Of a stretch of DNA of 10,545 nt, positions 6,703 to 10,545 are shown piece by piece. Origin of the DNA: an uncultured Lachnospiraceae bacterium. Its GTDB lineage: Bacteria; Bacillota; Clostridia; Lachnospirales; Lachnospiraceae. Under the pieces are notes generated by a model. The model was not told the DNA's origin, made no database searches, and saw only the letters and a program-made list of their open reading frames with translations. The position numbers were made by a program, and so were the translations under genes. Location: positions 1-10,545 of the forward strand of contig CADCOL010000076.1 of the NCBI GenBank assembly GCA_902803015.1. Direction: 5' to 3'. Positions within the stretch are counted from its first letter, which is position 1. Each line of letters begins with the position of its first letter.

Positions 6703-7575
6703 ATGGCACGCTGCAGCGTATGTTTCAGACATTGTGAAATCAAAGAAAACGAACTTGGTTTCTGTAAGGCAAGAACCTGCAGGGACGGACGGATCCTGCC
6801 GGAAAACTACGGCCGGCTTACTTCGGTTGCCTTGGACCCCATCGAAAAGAAACCCTTAAACCGTTTCTTTCCCGGAAGCATGATTCTCTCCGTCGGAAGC
6901 TACGGATGCAATCTGCGCTGTCCGTTCTGTCAGAATGACTCCATTTCCTGGGGAGACGCCGTAAACGACGGTATATCGACAATCCATGAATACACCTTAT
7001 ATATGTCACCCGAAGATCTTGTCTCTCTCGCTCTTTCTTACCGTTCCCGCGGCAACATCGGTATCGCCTATACCTACAACGAGCCGTTAATCGGTTACGA
7101 ATTCGTACGGGATACCGCAAAGTCTGCCCATGAACAGGGACTGAAGAATGTGCTGGTCACAAACGGCACGGCTGAAATTGCCGTTCTGGAAGAAATCCTT
7201 CCGTACATCGATGCCATGAACATCGACTTAAAAGGATTAACCGAGCACTATTACACACATACTCTCGGCGGCAATCTTGCGATGACCAAAGCGTTTATCG
7301 AACACGCCGTAAAGGACTGCCATGTAGAACTTACTACGCTTGTAGTTCCGAATGAGAATGACACGGAAGAAGAAATGCGCGCCATTTGCGAATGGATATC
7401 CGGATTAAAAGATAAAGCGGGCAATGTAATCGGACCTGCCGTCCCGCTTCACATCTCCCGCTTTTTTCCTCGTTTTCATATGACGGACCGCCCCGCCACA
7501 AGGGTGGATCTGATTTATCATCTTACCGATGTTGCCGGAGAATACCTGAACTATGTCTATCCCGGCAACTGTTAG
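6703..7575 (+). CDS. amrS: AmmeMemoRadiSam system radical SAM enzyme, short form
   Basis: A 290-residue radical SAM protein. GCNLRCPFCQN carries the CxxxCxxC that holds the [4Fe-4S] cluster (Cys69, Cys73, Cys76), preceded by the AmrS-type DPIEKKPLNRFFPGS at 45-59. Later barrel motifs are AYTYNEP near 122-128, NIDLKG near 173-178 and HISRFFPRF near 250-258. The N-terminus has an extra cysteine group (Cys4, Cys7, Cys11, Cys21, Cys26). The protein ends at VYPGNC, without the C-terminal CxxC segment carried by longer family members; the next gene starts at once, so no remnant is hidden downstream. The enzyme should cleave SAM to a 5'-deoxyadenosyl radical; the substrate is unknown. I chose the ATG at 6703 because GGGGA (6693-6697) lies 5 bases upstream; the in-frame ATG at 6691 adds four residues but has no ribosome site. 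MEMO, the third partner, is not adjacent. Confidence 0.9.
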   Translation: MARCSVCFRHCEIKENELGFCKARTCRDGRILPENYGRLTSVALDPIEKKPLNRFFPGSMILSVGSYGCNLRCPFCQNDSISWGDAVNDGISTIHEYTLYMSPEDLVSLALSYRSRGNIGIAYTYNEPLIGYEFVRDTAKSAHEQGLKNVLVTNGTAEIAVLEEILPYIDAMNIDLKGLTEHYYTHTLGGNLAMTKAFIEHAVKDCHVELTTLVVPNENDTEEEMRAICEWISGLKDKAGNVIGPAVPLHISRFFPRFHMTDRPATRVDLIYHLTDVAGEYLNYVYPGNC

Positions 7576-7578
7576 CTT

Positions 7579-8631
7579 TTAATGCTGCGTCAGCATGGCA
7601 ATTATGAGCATAAGAAAATAAGTGATGGTCGGAATGAAGAATACACTCCCGAGCGCTATGCCGAGAATGACCATCTTAATAACCGATACCGGCCTGTCGC
7701 AAAGACCTCTGTTGTCGAGCCCGCTTGCAACCACATAGTAGGTTTTGCCCTTGTAAGGACACGCTGCAAGCCAAACCGGAAACAGAAAATACCGGAATTT
7801 GATATTGTCGTATTCCGTCGAAAGTTTTAAGTTTCTGTAACAGTCCGCATATTCTCTCTGACGTGCCGCATTCTCCAGCTTCTTTCTTGTCGCTTTTCTT
7901 GCCAGCCCCCATGCTTCGTCGATATTAATGGTATACTTTTCCGCCGCAAATCCCGCCAGAGCCTCCGGCACATATTTCTGGATTTGTTCGGGTGTAAAAT
8001 GAACAACCTGATTTAACTTCTTATTGCTGATAAACCTCTTGCTTGCGCAGATACAGGTATCGTTGAGGAATGTATCGACCACACCGGTCCGATATTCCCA
8101 CTTGGTTGTCTCCGAATCCCCCCGCGTCACGGTTCTTCCAAAATCGCCGCTGTATGTCGAAACGGCATCCGCATCAAAAGTCCAGAACGGTACATATACT
8201 CCGACCAAGTTTCCGAGGACCTTTCCCTTTCGAAAATCTTCCGGGGCCCAAAATGCAAATTTATTCCATTTGTAATAGTTCTTTTCCACCTCTTCCCTGG
8301 TGGTTTTAAAGGGAATTACACCGCTCGGAGCAATGCCGCAGTTCAGGTCCTGTGCCGTAAGAACAATGGCAGAACCGCAGTATGGACACATTCCGGACAT
8401 CTGCTCGCCGCCGTAAAGCATAACCGCACCGCACTGTTTGCAGCTTACCGCTCTTCGGAAAGCGCCCCAGTCCGTTGAGGCATCCCGCATTGCCGAAGCA
8501 AAATCCTGTTCTTCGGATACATGCTCTTCTTCCGGTTTATGCAACGGTCGTTTCGTACCGCAAAAATCACAAACCAGACCGTAGCTTGCCACATCATACC
8601 GCAATGTACCGCCGCAGGTTTTACACTTCAT
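7579..8631 (-). CDS. Double zinc-ribbon protein with C-terminal membrane hairpin
   Basis: A 350-residue conserved protein of unknown function. The N-terminal part has two four-cysteine ribbons: Cys3-x2-Cys6 with Cys21-x2-Cys24, and Cys64-x2-Cys67 with Cys82-x2-Cys85. A long middle domain (about 100-310) rich in aromatic residues contains PFWTFDADAVSTYSGDFGRT and FPVWLAACPYKGKTYYVV, as in proteins automatically named 'zinc ribbon domain' or 'TFIIB-type zinc ribbon' in Clostridia. The C-terminus (about 316-345) is hydrophobic, giving one or two membrane helices. It may tether a zinc-binding cytoplasmic domain to the membrane. The ATG at 8629-8631 is set by AGGAGGGGG four bases upstream; the first 11 bases overlap the end of the acyltransferase gene, so translation is coupled. 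Despite the ribbons I see no nuclease or helicase motif. Confidence 0.85.
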   Translation of the reverse strand: MKCKTCGGTLRYDVASYGLVCDFCGTKRPLHKPEEEHVSEEQDFASAMRDASTDWGAFRRAVSCKQCGAVMLYGGEQMSGMCPYCGSAIVLTAQDLNCGIAPSGVIPFKTTREEVEKNYYKWNKFAFWAPEDFRKGKVLGNLVGVYVPFWTFDADAVSTYSGDFGRTVTRGDSETTKWEYRTGVVDTFLNDTCICASKRFISNKKLNQVVHFTPEQIQKYVPEALAGFAAEKYTINIDEAWGLARKATRKKLENAARQREYADCYRNLKLSTEYDNIKFRYFLFPVWLAACPYKGKTYYVVASGLDNRGLCDRPVSVIKMVILGIALGSVFFIPTITYFLMLIIAMLTQH

Positions 8632-9721
8632 TTTTCCCCCTCCTGTCAATCCGTTCAAACAGTTTACGCATCAGCGGATTATCTTCCAAAAGCCAAAGGC
8701 GGATTCGCTCTGCCATCGCACACAAAAGATAAACTCCGAATACCACAACCAGATGATGAGCGGCAATCAAAGCCGCATTCCCGATACTGTCCGGCTTTAA
8801 AAGTCCCCGCCAGAACCAGTTTACGGAATAAGTATTTAAATGCAAAAGATACACGCCGAACGAAGCCGGGGAAAGAAAGAATATCACTTTTTTCGCCGCT
8901 TCGTTTTTTACGGACAGATGCATAAAGAATCCAAACAAAAATAATGCGCTTAAAAAAGTAAACACAAAATTGTAATTGTACAACACCTTCGCATACGGGA
9001 TTTCGCTTCCCCGATAACAGTTTATAAGGCCGAATACCGCCCTTGCGGCAAAGATAACAAACGCACTGAGAAAGAACCCTAAGAAGCATCCTCCTTTTGA
9101 CTTAAATAAGGGAATCCCGGACCGTTTTACATATGCTCCGAAGATGTACAGACATACAAACCAAAGTACGGAATAACCACGGGCAATGTTTAAATAATCC
9201 TTCCAGTAAAATACCGAAGGCATCACGGAAAACAGAATAAAAGAGCTGACAAAAAGAATTCCCATTCGTTTTTTGTCACAGTTGTCCATGAGAAGATTTA
9301 AAAACGGACTGATGACAAGAAGAATCAGATACTTGGTTGCAAACCAGTAAGTCTCATTCGAAATCGGGAAAAACGCCTTTGCCAGATCCAAACCCGAAAA
9401 CGTATTGAGTCCCGTCAGAATACTCACAAGATAAAGAATTACCGAGTATTCCAGTACCTGAAGCCAGATTCTGATGATCCGGCTTAATTTGAATTTCTTC
9501 TCCGACATGAAATAACCGGTCAGCAAAACAAAGCAGTTCACGGCACAAATGCAGAGGGATTCGCTAAACCACCCCACATAGAATCCGGGGTCGGAGGCCG
9601 GCACTCTGTCCAGGAATCCGCTTTTCCCCCAGTAATGCAATGCGACAACCATAATCATCGAAACAATGCGTAACAGTTCAAAATTCGGTTCCCGTTTTGT
9701 TTTCGAATCTGCCTCTTTCAT
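8621..9721 (-). CDS. Acyltransferase-3 family integral membrane protein
   Basis: A 366-residue protein with about ten hydrophobic helices and the opening typical of the OafA/YrhL-type acyltransferase-3 family: NFELLRIVSMIMVVALHYWG at 13-32, with His29 in the position of the conserved family histidine. Next come VNCFVLLTGYFM at 61-72 and basic RIIRIW at 81-86, then a later segment ASFGVYLLHLNTY at 286-298 that matches the conserved SxxxYLxH feature near the family's end. Members transfer acetyl or other acyl groups to exported sugars, peptidoglycan or lipids. No glycosyltransferase or polysaccharide gene lies in the window, so the acceptor is unknown. I chose the ATG at 9719-9721, with AAAGGA 9 bases upstream; a TTG two codons earlier is possible. 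It starts two bases after the stop of the C_GCAxxG gene, and its end overlaps the zinc-ribbon gene. Confidence 0.9.
   Translation of the reverse strand: MKEADSKTKREPNFELLRIVSMIMVVALHYWGKSGFLDRVPASDPGFYVGWFSESLCICAVNCFVLLTGYFMSEKKFKLSRIIRIWLQVLEYSVILYLVSILTGLNTFSGLDLAKAFFPISNETYWFATKYLILLVISPFLNLLMDNCDKKRMGILFVSSFILFSVMPSVFYWKDYLNIARGYSVLWFVCLYIFGAYVKRSGIPLFKSKGGCFLGFFLSAFVIFAARAVFGLINCYRGSEIPYAKVLYNYNFVFTFLSALFLFGFFMHLSVKNEAAKKVIFFLSPASFGVYLLHLNTYSVNWFWRGLLKPDSIGNAALIAAHHLVVVFGVYLLCAMAERIRLWLLEDNPLMRKLFERIDRRGKNEV
8636..8644 (-). promoter_or_regulatory. Strong ribosome binding site that sets the zinc-ribbon gene start
   Basis: On the minus strand this reads AGGAGGGGG, 4 bases before the ATG at 8631. 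It lies inside the last codons of the acyltransferase gene. It rules out an upstream in-frame TTG at 8658, which has no such site. Confidence 0.65.
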
Positions 9722-9723
9722 CC

Positions 9724-10194
9724 TCAAATATCCTTTGCAGGCAGATCATTCAGCATCTCATCCAGTATGAATGCGGCATCATACACAAGTTCCGGACACG
9801 GTCTTTTTTGGTAGTATTCTTCACTTCTCTTCTCCGGCGCTCCGCCGCTTTTTGCATTCAGACTTGCCATTGCAAGAAGCTCTCCGCAATTGATGCTTCC
9901 GTTCTTTTCCTTAAACCGTTCCGCAAATTCCCTGACCAGAGCATAATGCTGCTTTTTTGCTTCATAATCGGCAGGGTCGGAATAACCCTTTACGATTCCG
10001 AGTACCAATGCGGCACCGCTTACCGCGCCGCAGGTCTGACGCAGTCGTCCCATTCCTCCTCCGAAAGAGGATGCCATACGTGCGGATGTTTCAAGGTCAT
10101 ACCCCGTAACATCCGAAAAAGCGCCCAAAACAGCCTGCGCACAGTTATATCCTTTCAAAAACAGTTCTTTCGCTTCTTCCGCGTGATTTGTCAT
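9724..10194 (-). CDS. C_GCAxxG_C_C family putative redox protein
   Basis: A 156-residue protein with the layout of the C_GCAxxG_C_C family: a first cysteine in KGYNCAQAV (Cys18), the FGGGMGRLRQTCGAVSGA stretch with Cys55, then INCGELL with Cys103 and RPCPELV with Cys133. All four expected cysteines are present, with CGAVSG at the central motif. The family is thought to be redox active from its conserved cysteines and its neighbours, but no reaction is established. There is no signal peptide, and the central segment (about 58-69) is moderately hydrophobic. GAGGA overlapping the previous stop sits 6 bases before the ATG at 10192-10194, which I prefer to the TTG at 10200. It lies between an unrecognised gene and the acyltransferase in one unit. 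Confidence 0.88.
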   Translation of the reverse strand: MTNHAEEAKELFLKGYNCAQAVLGAFSDVTGYDLETSARMASSFGGGMGRLRQTCGAVSGAALVLGIVKGYSDPADYEAKKQHYALVREFAERFKEKNGSINCGELLAMASLNAKSGGAPEKRSEEYYQKRPCPELVYDAAFILDEMLNDLPAKDI

Positions 10195-10200
10195 AATCAA

Positions 10201-10205
10201 TCCTC
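10201..10205 (-). promoter_or_regulatory. Ribosome binding site that sets the C_GCAxxG gene start
   Basis: GAGGA on the minus strand, 6 bases before the ATG at 10194 and overlapping the TGA stop (10204-10206) of the upstream gene. The in-frame TTG at 10200 would touch the site, so it is unlikely to be used. Confidence 0.55.
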
Positions 10206-10545
10206 ATCTCAGTTTTTCCACTTTTCCGCCGAGTGCGGTTACATTTTCCCGATAGCATTGATTTATATCTTCAAAGCTGTATGCCATGGACCATCCCCAT
10301 GCGGCATCGCTCCGGATAATCGTTTCTCCGCTAAAATCGCTGATTACTCCGCCATTCGGATTCACACGAAGTCCCTCAAAGTAAACCGCATCATAGCAGA
10401 TCTGCTCTCCGTGGTTTTCGTTATACCATGTAACACGATATATAATTACCAGCCGGTTGGATCTTTTGGGGATTTCATTCGGAATATCCGTAATCAGATA
10501 TGCCGAATCAAACACTGCATCCGTTTTTTCATAATTTCGAAGCGC
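10204..10545 (-). CDS. C-terminal part of an unrecognised protein, cut by right window edge
   Basis: The frame is open from the edge to a TGA at 10204-10206, giving 113 residues. A GTG at 10513-10515 could start it, but ten open codons precede it (ALRNYEKTDA) with no ribosome site visible, so the gene most likely continues outside the window. I do not recognise it. The visible part is soluble and probably beta-rich, with alternating stretches such as NRLVIIYRVTWYNENHGEQ and DAVYFEGLRVNPNGG, an aromatic WGWSMAYSF segment and an ending GGKVEKLR. No metal or nucleotide motif is evident. Its stop overlaps the ribosome site of the C_GCAxxG gene, so both belong to one transcription unit. Confidence 0.7.
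   Translation of the reverse strand, partial: ALRNYEKTDAVFDSAYLITDIPNEIPKRSNRLVIIYRVTWYNENHGEQICYDAVYFEGLRVNPNGGVISDFSGETIIRSDAAWGWSMAYSFEDINQCYRENVTALGGKVEKLR

Noticed and set aside
7582..7596. 6-bp stem with 3-base loop as a bidirectional terminator
   Set aside because: The stem is short and no U-tract follows it on either strand.
1..10545. Search for CRISPR arrays, insertion sequences, tRNA genes and phage genes
   Set aside because: No regularly spaced repeats, terminal inverted repeats, transposase or integrase motifs, or tRNA-like folds were seen by eye on either strand.

Overview
The window looks like a chromosomal segment of a low-to-moderate GC Gram-positive anaerobe of the Clostridia, most likely a Lachnospiraceae-type bacterium. 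The basis is the strong purine-rich Shine-Dalgarno sites, the tightly packed operons, and the protein families present (AmmeMemoRadiSam pair, C_GCAxxG_C_C protein, a long clostridial-type CDF transporter, a membrane-domain GDPD). No rRNA, tRNA, CRISPR, insertion sequence or prophage gene is visible, there is no gene-free stretch over 300 bases, and no gene appears frameshifted.

Left region (1-6017, minus strand) is one five-gene unit read right to left: a small two-helix membrane protein, a CDF metal-cation exporter with an Asn-Asp/Asp-Asp core, a membrane-anchored glycerophosphodiester phosphodiesterase, an HD-GYP cyclic-di-GMP phosphodiesterase with an ECF-S-like membrane sensor and an extracytoplasmic domain, and an Xaa-Pro aminopeptidase cut by the left edge. 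Gaps are 13, 2, about -4 (RBS overlapping a stop) and 1 base, so co-transcription and translational coupling are likely. The shared theme is the envelope: metal export, lipid head-group turnover and second-messenger signalling.

Middle region (6018-7575): a divergent intergenic region with a good plus-strand promoter leads into a two-gene plus-strand unit, amrA (AMMECR1 domain) and amrS (radical SAM enzyme). The usual third partner, the MEMO-type protein (AmrB), is not in the window, and AmrS is a short form ending before a C-terminal cysteine module.

Right region (7579-10545, minus strand) is a second unit converging on amrS with a 3-base gap. Read right to left it holds the C-terminal part of an unrecognised protein cut by the right edge, a C_GCAxxG_C_C putative redox protein, an integral membrane acyltransferase-3 protein, and a double zinc-ribbon protein with a C-terminal membrane hairpin. 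All are spaced by a few bases or overlap.

The most unusual sequence-level signals are a perfect 12-bp inverted repeat followed by four U's early in the aminopeptidase coding region, and a 15-bp tandem repeat that makes the acidic tail of the HD-GYP protein and also supplies the ribosome binding site of the next gene. No clearly new defence or biosynthetic system was found.
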